Positions 1 through 10,647 of a stretch of DNA of 23,938 nt are shown here, piece by piece. The stretch spans positions 1-23,938 of the forward strand of contig JBGPIT010000030.1 of the NCBI GenBank assembly GCA_041485125.1. The letters are read 5' to 3'. This DNA is from JBGPIT01 sp041485125. GTDB lineage: Bacteria > Desulfobacterota > Binatia > UTPRO1. The notes under the pieces were generated by a model that had not been told where the DNA came from, did not search any database, and saw only the letters and a list, made by a program, of their open reading frames with translations. The translations under genes and the position numbers were made by a program. Position 1 is the first letter of the stretch, and each line of letters begins with the position of its first letter.

Positions 1-900
1 CGAGCAGTCGCCGTTGCAGACGCTGTTGTTGAACGTGTAGGTGCACTCGAGCGTCGACGGGTCACAGTGATCGGTGGTGCAGGTGAAGCCGTCGTTGCAG
101 ATCGGTGCGTTGATGCAGCCGATCGTGCAGTCGCAGATGTCGTCGCTGCACGGATCGCCGTCGTCGCAATTGAGCGCGTCGACGACGCACGCGCCCATGA
201 CACAGCGCTCGTTGATGGTACAGGCGCTCGCGTCGGCGCAATCGGCGTTGGTGATGCACGGGGGCGGCGTGTACGTGACCGTGAGCTTCGGCCGCTTGGG
301 CAGGTCGGCGGGCTTGTTCTCCTCCTTGGAAATGTAGTTCACGTCGTCGTTGTTGACGCCTGCGCCGGTCTCGGTCTGGCTCTTGATCATCCAACCGTGA
401 TCGATCGTGCACGCGTTCACGAAATTCTGGACATCGGCGGTGACGTCGAAAGTCCTGGGGCCCTGGCCGCCGATCACGTTCGTGGTCACGGATGGGCTCA
501 CGGCGGCCCCCGGCTGGTTGTTCCACTTCACCGCGCTCTGGAGCCATGAAACGTTGATTCGATGCAGGCCGTGTACCAGCGGCGGCGGGGCGTTTGCGAC
601 GCTCCCCTGGAACAGCTCGACGACCGCGGAGTTCACGATCGCGCCGGTGGGGATCGGCGACAGGTTGAATTGCATGAGGCCGCGCCAGACCTGCGTCCCC
701 GGCGGCGAGCCTTGCACGCGCACGCGGGTGTTGTTCGGGCCGGCGCCAGCGATGCGGTTCGGCTTGTTCTGCATGATGAAAGCGTCCTGACTCGACGGCT
801 GCAGCGTGACGGTGAGCGCGGCGGCGCTGGTGGCGGTCGCGGCGGTCAAGGCGAGCGCTATCACGAGCGCGCGCCCGGCATGCGTGGGGTGCGTAGCCAT
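1..900 (-). CDS. Secreted DNRLRE-domain protein with Cys-rich repeats (3' end outside window)
   Basis: The first 300 residues of a larger exported protein; the reading frame is still open at base 1. Residues 1-28 form a signal peptide (short basic start, then a hydrophobic Ala/Leu/Val run ending in an Ala cluster). Residues about 29-211 look like a DNRLRE domain, a beta-rich extracellular module, with 'QDAFI', 'LMQFNL', 'VKWNNQPG' and the typical closing 'PKLTVTY'. From residue 215 the chain is Cys-rich, with repeats such as 'CDDGDPCSDDICD' and 'CNDGFTCTTDHCD', like Cys-rich repeats common in secreted proteins of Myxococcota and relatives. The ATG at 900 is supported by AAAGGA at 907-912, six bases upstream. 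It diverges from the polysaccharide genes. Likely a disulfide-rich surface or matrix protein; the ligand is unknown. Confidence 0.85.
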   Translation of the reverse strand, partial: MATHPTHAGRALVIALALTAATATSAAALTVTLQPSSQDAFIMQNKPNRIAGAGPNNTRVRVQGSPPGTQVWRGLMQFNLSPIPTGAIVNSAVVELFQGSVANAPPPLVHGLHRINVSWLQSAVKWNNQPGAAVSPSVTTNVIGGQGPRTFDVTADVQNFVNACTIDHGWMIKSQTETGAGVNNDDVNYISKEENKPADLPKRPKLTVTYTPPPCITNADCADASACTINERCVMGACVVDALNCDDGDPCSDDICDCTIGCINAPICNDGFTCTTDHCDPSTLECTYTFNNSVCNGDCS

Positions 901-1258
901 GGCGGTTCCTTTCTCGGCGGCCGGCAGCGGCGGTCATCCATGAGCGCCGGCGCAATGGCAGAGTTCGATTCGGCTGCGGAGGAGAAACCCGAGATGGGCG
1001 CATACCACGACCGGAGCGGGAGCGAGATCAATACTCGCAGACGCGTTCGTTACGGCCACCGATTTCTCGCGCCAACCTGGCGCATGTTCCTTTGCGAATA
1101 TGGTGCGGCGGATCGACGCTCCGAGGTCGGGACCGCGGCAACGGTCGAGGCGCGCAAGCCGCGGGAATAATGAGACTTGGCGGCCCAGATCGGGCTTTGG
1201 TATGCTCCGGCGCGCCACGACCGCACACTCGATCAGCCCAAAACGGAGTAGAGACGCA
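901..1258. other. Divergent intergenic region, 358 bp
   Basis: The stretch between the divergent DNRLRE and deacetylase genes. Frames are open here on both strands, but none shows a recognisable domain or start site, so I call it non-coding. It holds the Shine-Dalgarno of the leftward gene (907-912), a putative rightward promoter (1177-1206) and a GGAG at 1245-1248 ahead of the deacetylase ATG. I saw no convincing riboswitch or repeat. Confidence 0.6.
1177..1206 (+). promoter_or_regulatory. Putative sigma70-type promoter for the polysaccharide pair
   Basis: TTGGCG (1177-1182), an 18-base spacer and TATGCT (1201-1206), each matching four of six consensus bases. Transcription would start near 1213, giving a leader of about 46 bases with GGAG ahead of the ATG at 1259. 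Read by eye only. Confidence 0.3.
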
Positions 1259-2134
1259 ATGACCGCCCTTGCCCACGGCGCCGCCGAGGCCACCGCCCCA
1301 GTCAACAGCTTCACCGTCGACGTCGAGGACTGGTACCAGGTCGCCGACTTCGACGCGGTCGTGCCGTTCGACAGCTGGGACCGCTACGAGTCGCGCGTCC
1401 GCCGTAACACCGAGCGGATCTTGGAGCTGTGCGCCGAGCGCCGCGTCAAAGGGACCTTCTTCGTGCTCACCTGGAACGCCGAGCGCTATCCCGACGTGGT
1501 CCGCGACATCCACGCCGCCGGGCACGAGGTCGCGACCCACGGCTATGCCCACCGCATCGTGTACGAGCAGACGCCGGAAGAGTTCCGGGCCGACGTCGCG
1601 CGCGCCAAGCAGACGCTCGAGGACCTCATCGGCGAGGCGGTGATCGGCTACCGCGCGCCGTCGTTCTCCTTCACGCAGAAGTCGTTGTGGGCGCCCGACA
1701 TCCTGCTCGACTTGGGGTTCCGCTACGACTCGAGCGTCTTCCCGGTGCGGGACGCGCTCTACGGCCTCCCCGACGCGGAGCGATTTCCGTACGTCATCCG
1801 CGAGCGCGACGGCCGCCAGCTGATCGAGTTCCCGATCACGACCACGGTCTTCATGGGACGCAACTTCCCGCTCGGCGGCGGCGGCTATCTCCGCGTGTTC
1901 CCCTATCTCTACATGAAGTGGGGGATGCGGCGCGTGAACCGTCAGGAGGGCCAGAGCGCGCTCGTCTACATCCATCCGTGGGAGATCGACCCCGGCCAGC
2001 CACGCATGAAGACGGCGGGACGGCGCGGCTTCAGCAGCCACTACGTGAACCTCGGCCGCACCGAGGCCAAGCTGCGCGCGCTCCTGCGCGACTTCCAATT
2101 CGCGCCGATGCGGGATCTGCTCGACCTCGCGTGA
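1259..2134 (+). CDS. XrtA-type polysaccharide deacetylase (NodB fold with DUF3473 tail)
   Basis: A 291-aa carbohydrate esterase 4 enzyme expected to remove acetyl groups from an N-acetylated envelope polysaccharide. The metal and catalytic motif 'VDVEDWY' is at residues 20-26. The His motif 'GHEVATHGYAHR', 'YRAPSFSF', and the late 'YIHPWEIDPGQPR' followed by 'SSHYVNLGRTEAKLRALL' match the deacetylase / DUF3473 type found with exosortase A (XrtA/PEP-CTERM) exopolysaccharide clusters. The frame is open further upstream, but the ATG at 1259 sits just ahead of the conserved domain and behind GGAG (1245-1248). The stop overlaps the GTG of the glycosyltransferase, so the two are translationally coupled. 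No exosortase gene is visible here. There is no signal peptide, so it may act on the cytoplasmic side or be exported otherwise. Confidence 0.9.
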   Translation: MTALAHGAAEATAPVNSFTVDVEDWYQVADFDAVVPFDSWDRYESRVRRNTERILELCAERRVKGTFFVLTWNAERYPDVVRDIHAAGHEVATHGYAHRIVYEQTPEEFRADVARAKQTLEDLIGEAVIGYRAPSFSFTQKSLWAPDILLDLGFRYDSSVFPVRDALYGLPDAERFPYVIRERDGRQLIEFPITTTVFMGRNFPLGGGGYLRVFPYLYMKWGMRRVNRQEGQSALVYIHPWEIDPGQPRMKTAGRRGFSSHYVNLGRTEAKLRALLRDFQFAPMRDLLDLA

Positions 2135-3279
2135 GCCCCGCGGTCGTCTTCTGGGGCGCGCTCGGCCTCGTCGCCTGGGTCTACGTCGGCTATCCGCTCG
2201 CGCTCTTCCTGGTCTCGCGGCTGGTGGCGCGGCCCGTGCGCAAGGCGCGCATCCAGCCCTCGATCACCATGATCATCGCCGCCTACAACGAGGAGCGCGA
2301 CATCGTGAAGAAGCTCGAGAACACGCTCGCGCTCGACTATCCGCGCGACCGGCTCGAGGTGATCGTCGCGTCGGACGGCTCGACCGACCGGACGAACGCG
2401 CTGGTCGGCCAGTTCGGCGCGCCGGTGAAGCTCCTCGCGCTCGAGCGCGCCGGCAAGACCTCGGGCCAGAACCACGCCGCCGCGGTCGCGACCGGCGAGA
2501 TCCTGGTCTTCTCCGACGCGAGCACGATCTACGATCGCGACGCGCTGAACGCGCTGGTGCAGAACTACGCCGACCCGACCATCGGAAGCGTCGGCGGCGA
2601 CGTGCGCTACACCCGCGAGGGCGACGCGATCGCCGGCAGGGGCCGTCAGGTCTACTGGAACTACGAAGCCGCGATTCGCCGTTGGGAGAGCCGCATCTGG
2701 ACCGTGATCGGCGCGACCGGCTGCATCTACTCGCTGCGGACGTCGCTCTACACCCCGCTCGATCCCGCCGCGATCAGCGACTTCGTCCAGCCGGCGAAGG
2801 CCCTGCTGAAGGGCTACCGCTCGGTCGTCGAGGACGAGGCCGGCGCGTACGAGGTCGCCGAGTCGAAGCAGCTCGGCGAGGAGCTGCGACGCCGCTCACG
2901 CGTCGCGCTCCGCGGTTTGCGCGGCATCGGCTACATGCCGGAGATGCTGAACCCGCTCCGCCATCCGTGGCTCGCGTTCCAGCTGATCTCGCACCGGCTG
3001 CTGCGCTGGATGGTGCCGGTCTTCCTGATCGTCGCGCTCGCCGCGAACGCGCTCCTGCTCGGTCGGCCGTTCTACGCGCTGCTCTTCGCTTTGCAGCTGG
3101 TGTTCTACGGCAGCGCCGTCGCCGCCGCGCTGCTCGATCGGCGGAACGTCCGGTTCAAGGCGCTCTTCGTGCCGCTCTACTTCTGCCTGATCAATCTCGC
3201 CCCGCTGCTCGCGTTCTGGGCCCTGCTGAAGGGTGAGAAAAAGATCGTCTGGGAGACCGGCCCGCAGCCGTCGGCGTAG
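2131..3279 (+). CDS. Membrane glycosyltransferase, family 2
   Basis: A 382-aa inner-membrane GT2 enzyme that probably moves a sugar from a nucleotide sugar to a growing exopolysaccharide or lipid carrier. An N-terminal membrane segment lies at about residues 3-25. The GT-A domain has 'IIAAYNEERD' (48-57), 'SDGSTD' (81-86), a DxD-like 'FSDAS' (127-131) and the acidic 'VVEDEAG' (232-238). Three hydrophobic helices (about 296-312, 313-334, 344-366) end the protein. Residues 253-257 ('RRRSR') occupy the place where processive synthases carry Q/RxxRW, so a synthase role is doubtful. The GTG start at 2131 overlaps the deacetylase stop by four bases (GTGA), matching the point where the membrane segment begins. 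Paired with the deacetylase, it points to synthesis of a modified polysaccharide. Confidence 0.88.
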   Translation: MSPAVVFWGALGLVAWVYVGYPLALFLVSRLVARPVRKARIQPSITMIIAAYNEERDIVKKLENTLALDYPRDRLEVIVASDGSTDRTNALVGQFGAPVKLLALERAGKTSGQNHAAAVATGEILVFSDASTIYDRDALNALVQNYADPTIGSVGGDVRYTREGDAIAGRGRQVYWNYEAAIRRWESRIWTVIGATGCIYSLRTSLYTPLDPAAISDFVQPAKALLKGYRSVVEDEAGAYEVAESKQLGEELRRRSRVALRGLRGIGYMPEMLNPLRHPWLAFQLISHRLLRWMVPVFLIVALAANALLLGRPFYALLFALQLVFYGSAVAAALLDRRNVRFKALFVPLYFCLINLAPLLAFWALLKGEKKIVWETGPQPSA

Positions 3280-3291
3280 CGAGCGCGCCGG

Positions 3292-3801
3292 TCAGCGTGC
3301 GTCGGGAGGCCGCCAGGTCGGCGGTGTGAAGCTCGCGCGATCGCGGCCGCGGAACACGACCGGCAGCACGGTCCGCGCCCAGGTCGCCAGCGGGAACGCC
3401 GTCAGCTCCGACTCCGCGACCCAACGGAGCTCGGCGATCTCCTCGCCGTCCGGGCGCGGCACGCCGCCGGTCACGGCGCATTCGAAGACCGTCATCACGT
3501 AGGACGAGCGGTCGCCGTTCGCATACTCGACGACGCACTCCGGTCCGCCCCACACACCGAGCAGACCAACCGGACGCACCACGAGCCCGGTCTCCTCCCA
3601 GGTCTCACGCACGACCGCGTCCGCCGGTGTCTCGTCCGGATCGATGCTGCCGCCGGGCGCGACCCACGCGCCCTTCCCAGCCGGACGCGCCAGGAGCACG
3701 CGCCGCTCCTCGTCGAAGACGATCGCGGTCACGGACGGGACGAGCAGCAGCGCGTGACCGACCCGCTCGCGGATACCCTTCAGGTATTCGGAGATTGCCA
3801 C
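3292..3801 (-). CDS. Nudix hydrolase
   Basis: A 169-aa protein that hydrolyses a nucleoside-diphosphate-linked substrate. The Nudix box is complete at residues 51-73: G51, E57, R65, E66, E69, E70 and G72 all fit Gx5Ex7REUxEExGU. The upstream strand 'VTAIVFDEERRVLLARP' is typical of the MutT-like fold. The substrate cannot be told from sequence; the protein could serve oxidised-nucleotide clean-up or ADP-ribose/NDP-sugar turnover. The start is a GTG at 3801 with no clear Shine-Dalgarno. It lies 28 bases after the four-PAS kinase stop on the same strand, so co-transcription is plausible, and it converges with the glycosyltransferase 12 bases away. Confidence 0.88.
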   Translation of the reverse strand: MAISEYLKGIRERVGHALLLVPSVTAIVFDEERRVLLARPAGKGAWVAPGGSIDPDETPADAVVRETWEETGLVVRPVGLLGVWGGPECVVEYANGDRSSYVMTVFECAVTGGVPRPDGEEIAELRWVAESELTAFPLATWARTVLPVVFRGRDRASFTPPTWRPPDAR

Positions 3802-3829
3802 TACGAAGCCACGGGCGAGGACGGTCCGG

Positions 3830-6652
<2,823 letters not shown>

Positions 6653-6661
6653 CGTGGCGGA

Positions 6662-6692
6662 ATTGTAGCCCGAACCGTTCCCGGGCGGCCAA
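6662..6692 (-). promoter_or_regulatory. Putative promoter of the four-PAS kinase, near-leaderless
   Basis: On the minus strand, TACAAT (6667-6662, five of six consensus bases) lies nine bases before the ATG at 6652. A possible -35, TTGGCC (6692-6687), has a long 19-base spacer. Transcription would begin within about three bases of the start codon, in keeping with the absence of a Shine-Dalgarno. Confidence 0.35.
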
Positions 6693-6773
6693 TACCAATC
6701 GAGTGCCGCGGCGGTGTATACCGGGCTGCGCCGAGCCCCGTCGGGACGGCCATCCCAGCCCAAGGAGACCCGG

Positions 6774-7616
6774 ATGGAGTACCGCGAGATCCTCTACGAC
6801 GTGCGCGATCGTGTCGCGACGATCACGATGAACCGCCCCGAGCGGCTGAACGCCTGGACCCCGCTCATGGGCCGCGAGCTCTACGACGCGTTCCGGAGCG
6901 CGGCGCGCGACGACGAGGTACGGGTCGTGATCGTGACCGGCGCCGGTCGCGGCTATTGCGCCGGCGCCGACATGGACAATCTGCGCGGCATCCAGACCGG
7001 CCGGAGCGACGACGCGGCCGCCGATCACGACGCCGCCGGCGTCTTCACCGCTGCGACCGACGAGCTCGCCGCGCCGCACCCGGCGCTGGCGACCGCGTAC
7101 GCCTACCCGACGCACGTCCCGAAGCCGGTGATCGCCGCGGTCAACGGCGCCGTCGCCGGTCTCGGCTTCACTCACATGCTCTACTACGACATGCGGATCG
7201 CCTCCGATCGCGCGCGCTTCACGACGGCATTCGCGCGCCGCGGTCTCATCGCCGAGCACGGCAGCTCGTGGATGCTGCCGCGTCTGATCGGCGTCGCGCA
7301 CGCCTGCGATCTCTTCTTCTCGGGCCGCATCATCGATGCGGCCGACGCGCTGCGCATGGGCCTGGTGAACGAGGTGGTGCCGCACGACGATCTGATGGCG
7401 CGCGTGCGCGAGCGCGCGACCGAGCTCGCCACCTTGAGCTCGCCGCGCTCGATCGCGGTGATGAAGCGTCTGCTCTACAGCCACCAGTTCACCGATCTCG
7501 CGTCGGCCACCAGCGAGGGCGACGCCGAGATGGTCGCGAGCTTCCCGACCGCCGATTTCCGCGAAGGCGTCGCGTCGTTCCTGGAGCGGCGGCCGCCGCG
7601 CTTCACCGGCCGCTGA
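6774..7616 (+). CDS. Crotonase-family enzyme (enoyl-CoA hydratase/isomerase-like)
   Basis: A 280-aa cytoplasmic enzyme acting on an acyl-CoA thioester. The oxyanion-hole segments are 'CAGADMDN' (62-69) and 'NGAVAGLG' (124-131). The first classical hydratase glutamate (in GGGCE of rat enoyl-CoA hydratase) is replaced by Thr133 by hand alignment, and the second falls at Phe153. An acidic residue, Glu161 in 'AEHGSSWMLPRLIG', is kept at the position used by isomerase-like members. Simple hydration is therefore uncertain; an isomerase or another crotonase reaction is possible. An Asp/Ala-rich insert lies at about 75-105. The ATG has a perfect AAGGAG (6762-6767) six bases upstream. The gene stands alone: no other beta-oxidation gene is near. 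Confidence 0.9.
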   Translation: MEYREILYDVRDRVATITMNRPERLNAWTPLMGRELYDAFRSAARDDEVRVVIVTGAGRGYCAGADMDNLRGIQTGRSDDAAADHDAAGVFTAATDELAAPHPALATAYAYPTHVPKPVIAAVNGAVAGLGFTHMLYYDMRIASDRARFTTAFARRGLIAEHGSSWMLPRLIGVAHACDLFFSGRIIDAADALRMGLVNEVVPHDDLMARVRERATELATLSSPRSIAVMKRLLYSHQFTDLASATSEGDAEMVASFPTADFREGVASFLERRPPRFTGR

Positions 7617-7715
7617 GACGAGAGCAGACGCGACGGCAGCGTCACGAAGTTGGCAACCGTCAACCCGGTGCCGCTCGCTCGTTCGCGGAGCGCCCCGCGG
7701 GAAAGACAAGTGCGC

Positions 7716-7725
7716 GGCGGCCGCC
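7716..7725. other. GC-rich palindrome after the crotonase gene
   Basis: A perfect 10-base palindrome (GGCGGCCGCC), followed shortly by a small T run (gtttcc), 99 bases after the crotonase stop. It could be part of a transcription terminator, but palindromes of this composition are common at this GC content. Confidence 0.2.
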
Positions 7726-7801
7726 CGGGCGTTTCCTAGGGCGGACCGCCGGGAACGCACCCAAAGCAATGACTTAGGTCGAGCTGCCCGGCGCCCCGGA
7801 C

Positions 7802-8242
7802 ATGCTTCGGCAGTTGGCGTCGCGCTTGCTTCTCGCCTTGCGTATGAGCTTCGGCGAAACAGTGCGAGAGATCCTGGCGGCGAGCTGCGGCAGCGATCTG
7901 CGCGAGGCAAGTGCGACGTCTCCCCTTCCGGAGCTGAGCTCCGAGACGGTGCAGCGGACGCTCGCGGCGAATCTCGAGCTCGCGTTCGGCATTCAGATCG
8001 TCGAAGGCGACATCGCGCACTTCCGGACGGTGCGGGACGTCATGCAGTGCGTCCGACTCCGCGCCTGGGAACGTCGGGCGACGACGGAAGCCGCGCACAG
8101 CGCGCCGGCCCAGCCCCGGCGTGATCCGCGACCGGTGCGACCGGTGTTCGTCGCGTCGAGCCGCGATCCGCGTGAGCGCATTCTCCGCTACACGCCGCAG
8201 GCAAGGCTCGCGTTCGCCGCGGTTCCTGCTCGCGCGAAGTAA
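7802..8242 (+). CDS. Unrecognised protein with acyl-carrier-like segment
   Basis: A 146-aa protein I cannot place in a family. Residues 47-86 resemble the second half of an acyl carrier protein: 'LAANLELAFGIQI' then 'GDIAHFRTVRDVMQCV', echoing the 'LEEEFGIxI...TVxDVVxxI' pattern. The Ser that would carry phosphopantetheine is not at the expected spacing (a Glu sits there; Ser46 and Ser47 are slightly upstream). If the likeness is real, it is a non-carrier or degenerate version. Residues 100-146 are Pro/Arg-rich and probably disordered. Codon use fits a real gene. The start is uncertain: ATG at 7802 or 7844, neither with a clear Shine-Dalgarno. It ends 49 bases before a membrane histidine kinase on the same strand, so the two may be co-transcribed. 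Confidence 0.55.
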   Translation: MLRQLASRLLLALRMSFGETVREILAASCGSDLREASATSPLPELSSETVQRTLAANLELAFGIQIVEGDIAHFRTVRDVMQCVRLRAWERRATTEAAHSAPAQPRRDPRPVRPVFVASSRDPRERILRYTPQARLAFAAVPARAK

Positions 8243-8291
8243 GGGAATCGGGTTCGTCGGCGCGACCTTCTCGCGCCAGGGGTCCTTCACC

Positions 8292-9716
8292 ATGAGCTCG
8301 CTCGACCCGTTTGCCGGGCGTCCGTCGCTCGCCGCGCGCTACGCGCGCGCGACGCAGGATGCGCTCGCCGCCCGCCTGCGCATCGCCTGCTTGCTCGGGG
8401 TGTTCTTGGTGCCCGGATTCGGCGTGCTCGACGCCATCCTCTATCCGGAGCTCATCCGCACGTTCCTCGCGCTCCGCCTGGTCGTCGTCGTGTGCGTGGT
8501 CGCGGTGCTCTTCGTGCTCCGCACCGGTCGCGGACGGCGGCACGTCGGAGCACTCGCGCTCTTCGCGATCTGCCAAGCCGGCCTCGCGATCGTGCTGATG
8601 ACGGCCTTCGCGGGCGGTGGCTCGAGCCCGTACTACGCCGGCATCAACCTGACCATGCTCGCGGCGGCGGTCTTGATCCCGTTCGACACCGGCCTCTCGA
8701 CCGCCTTCGTCATGATCCTCATCGGCAGCTACGCGGCCCTGTGCATCGGCTGGGCGGGGGTGCCGGACGTGCGGCTCTTCATCGCCAATCTCTTCTTCCT
8801 CGGCTCGACCGGGCTGATCACGGTCGTCAGCCATCGCGTCGCCGGCCAGGCACGCCGCCGCGACTTCCTGCAGCAGGTGGAGCTCGAGGAAGCGGGCCGT
8901 CATCGCGACGAGTTTCTCGCCAACGTGACGCACGAGCTGCGGACTCCGCTCGCCGCCATCCTCGGCTTCTGCGACATGCTCTCCGACTACATGGGCGACG
9001 CGACGAGCGAGCAGCGCGGATGGCTGGGGCGCGTCCGCGAGAACGCGCTGACGCTCTACCGGTTGATCGTCCAGCTCCTCGACTTCACGAAGCTCGAGGC
9101 GGGCGCGATGCAGCTGACGTGCGAGCGCGTCGCGCTCGAGCCGATCATCACCAAGGTCGCGGACGACATGCGGGCGATTGCCGGCGCGAACGGCGTCGCG
9201 GTCGCCGTCGAGCTGCCGCCGGAGCCGCCGATCGTCGCCGGCGATGCCGAGCGGATCGAGGAGATCATCACCAACCTGGCGGCGAACGCGCTCAAGTTCT
9301 CGGGCGGCCGCCCGATCACCATCACCGCCGGGCGCACCACGCTCGACGCGTCGGCGTGGGACCGCATCGTACCCGACCCGGAACCGACCGTGGCGCCGGC
9401 CTACGCCGTGGTCGCCGTGGTCGACCGTGGCGACGGCATCCGCAGCGAGGACCTGCGACGGCTCTTCGTCGCGTTCCAACAGCTCGACGGCTCATCGACG
9501 CGGCGGCAGGGCGGCACCGGCCTCGGCCTCGCGATCAGCGCCCGCCTCGCCGCCGGGATGGGCGGATACATCGCCGTGCGCAGCGCTCCCGGCGAGGGAT
9601 CGACCTTCGCCTTCCTGGTCCCGCCCTCGGAAGAGGACGCGCTCGAGGAGAGCGGCGCGCCCGCACGGGTCGACCGCAACCACACCGCCGAGCATCACGT
9701 GCAGCCGGAAGCGTAG
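8292..9716 (+). CDS. Membrane sensor histidine kinase, HisKA type
   Basis: A 474-aa kinase. Residues about 30-180 contain roughly six hydrophobic helices, a compact membrane sensor with little periplasmic sequence. The H box is 'FLANVTHELRTPLAAILGF' with His214. The HATPase has N332 in 'NLAANALKF', the G1 box 'DRGDGI' (378-383) and 'GGTGLGLAI' (407-415). All catalytic boxes are present, so it should autophosphorylate. The DNA gives a longer frame, but ATG 8292 is preceded by AGGGG (8278-8282) and starts a sensible N terminus. No receiver domain and no neighbouring response regulator are seen. The signal is unknown; by analogy with MASE-like input domains it may sense membrane state or a hydrophobic ligand, which is speculation. 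Confidence 0.9.
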   Translation: MSSLDPFAGRPSLAARYARATQDALAARLRIACLLGVFLVPGFGVLDAILYPELIRTFLALRLVVVVCVVAVLFVLRTGRGRRHVGALALFAICQAGLAIVLMTAFAGGGSSPYYAGINLTMLAAAVLIPFDTGLSTAFVMILIGSYAALCIGWAGVPDVRLFIANLFFLGSTGLITVVSHRVAGQARRRDFLQQVELEEAGRHRDEFLANVTHELRTPLAAILGFCDMLSDYMGDATSEQRGWLGRVRENALTLYRLIVQLLDFTKLEAGAMQLTCERVALEPIITKVADDMRAIAGANGVAVAVELPPEPPIVAGDAERIEEIITNLAANALKFSGGRPITITAGRTTLDASAWDRIVPDPEPTVAPAYAVVAVVDRGDGIRSEDLRRLFVAFQQLDGSSTRRQGGTGLGLAISARLAAGMGGYIAVRSAPGEGSTFAFLVPPSEEDALEESGAPARVDRNHTAEHHVQPEA

Positions 9717-9723
9717 CGACGCT
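9710..9723. terminator. Small hairpin between convergent stops
   Basis: AGCGT-AGCG-ACGCT forms a five-base stem with a four-base loop. It spans the stop region of the rightward kinase and the leftward secreted-protein gene, only five bases apart. No T run follows, so it would be a weak bidirectional terminator at best. Confidence 0.25.
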
Positions 9724-10516
9724 AGCGCGCCAGCGCGGTCCGCGCCGGCGGGCGCTCCGGCACCATGCGCAACTCGGGTCCGCCGTAACCGAGGCTGCCC
9801 TCGAAGGCGAAGAACTCGGGAGGCGTGTCGCGCGTGAACCAGAAGTAGTGGGTCGGAATCAGGGACGAGAAGAGCGTGTTCTGCACCGGCCCGAGATCGG
9901 CGCGCAGGCGCATCTTCGTCGTCGGCTCGGCGACCTTGCCGACCTGGTAATTCTCGCGTGCGATGACCTCGGCGCGTAATAGATACACGCTCGGATCGGG
10001 ACGGAAGACCACGGTGTGAAACGACGCCGTGCCCTGCGGCGCGCCCGGGACCGCGGCGAGGATCACGCCCATCATCGGGCCGATGTACGTGTCCGGCTCG
10101 AGCGCGAGCTTGGTCGAGCCACGCTTGCCGTCGGTGAGCCACCGCACGTCGCCGGTCGTGAAGTCGATGGTCTGCTCACCGATCACCGCGCCGCTGTTGG
10201 CGCGTCCCGTCTTGTGGAACGACCGGGCGCGGTAGCCCTCTGGCGCGAGATCCATCACCGCGTCCTCGTCCCAGCTCTCACCGTTGGTGAAGCGCGTGAG
10301 GCACTCGACCACGAGACGTCCGTCCTTCACCGTCGCGACCGAGCGCTGATCGCCGAGCGGCGCCTCGTCGGTTCCGCGCAGGACGTGCATCTCCTCGTGC
10401 GGCGCGTTCATTTTTCGGACCGACTCCGGTACCGGAAAGATCGCGGCATCCGCCGCCGTGGCGCGGAGCGTGGCAGCGAGGATCGACGCGAGCACAACCC
10501 CTCCCCCAATCTTCAC
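9722..10516 (-). CDS. Secreted protein of unknown function
   Basis: A 264-aa exported protein. The frame stays open upstream to 10651, but the start is set by a strong AAAGGAG (10529-10523) six bases before a GTG at 10516. That choice reveals a clean signal peptide: 'MKIGGG', a hydrophobic run, and a likely cut after 'ATAADA' near residue 24. The mature part is soluble with no further membrane segment. It has motifs I do not recognise, such as 'LTRFTNGESWDEDAVMDLAPEGYRA', here split across a beta-rich-looking stretch, and 'DTYIGPMMGVILAAVP'. There are no Cys pairs or obvious catalytic signature. It may be a periplasmic domain-of-unknown-function protein. It lies 131 bases downstream of the helicase with its own ribosome site, and may have its own promoter. 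Confidence 0.8.
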   Translation of the reverse strand: MKIGGGVVLASILAATLRATAADAAIFPVPESVRKMNAPHEEMHVLRGTDEAPLGDQRSVATVKDGRLVVECLTRFTNGESWDEDAVMDLAPEGYRARSFHKTGRANSGAVIGEQTIDFTTGDVRWLTDGKRGSTKLALEPDTYIGPMMGVILAAVPGAPQGTASFHTVVFRPDPSVYLLRAEVIARENYQVGKVAEPTTKMRLRADLGPVQNTLFSSLIPTHYFWFTRDTPPEFFAFEGSLGYGGPELRMVPERPPARTALAR

Positions 10517-10647
10517 CCGAGGCTCCTTTCTCGCGTGCGGCGAGCGACCGGAAGGACTGGCGCGCAGCACCCCCCACCCACTCGACCATCGCGCGGCAAC
10601 GCCGGTAAGGTACCACCCGGAGGCCGCGCGGACCAGCACCGCGACTC

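Noticed and set aside
62..1003. A 313-codon leftward frame overlapping the secreted Cys-rich gene
   Set aside because: Its product is Arg-rich without any domain, while the frame from 900 gives a signal peptide, DNRLRE features, Cys repeats and a good Shine-Dalgarno.
7617..7801. A small gene or structured RNA between the crotonase and ACP-like genes
   Set aside because: No start with a ribosome site and a sensible frame, and only a short GC palindrome; evidence is too thin.
8040..9479. A 479-codon frame antisense to the HisKA kinase
   Set aside because: Composition is Arg/Asp/Glu/His-rich with no motif; it is a high-GC shadow of the intact kinase gene.
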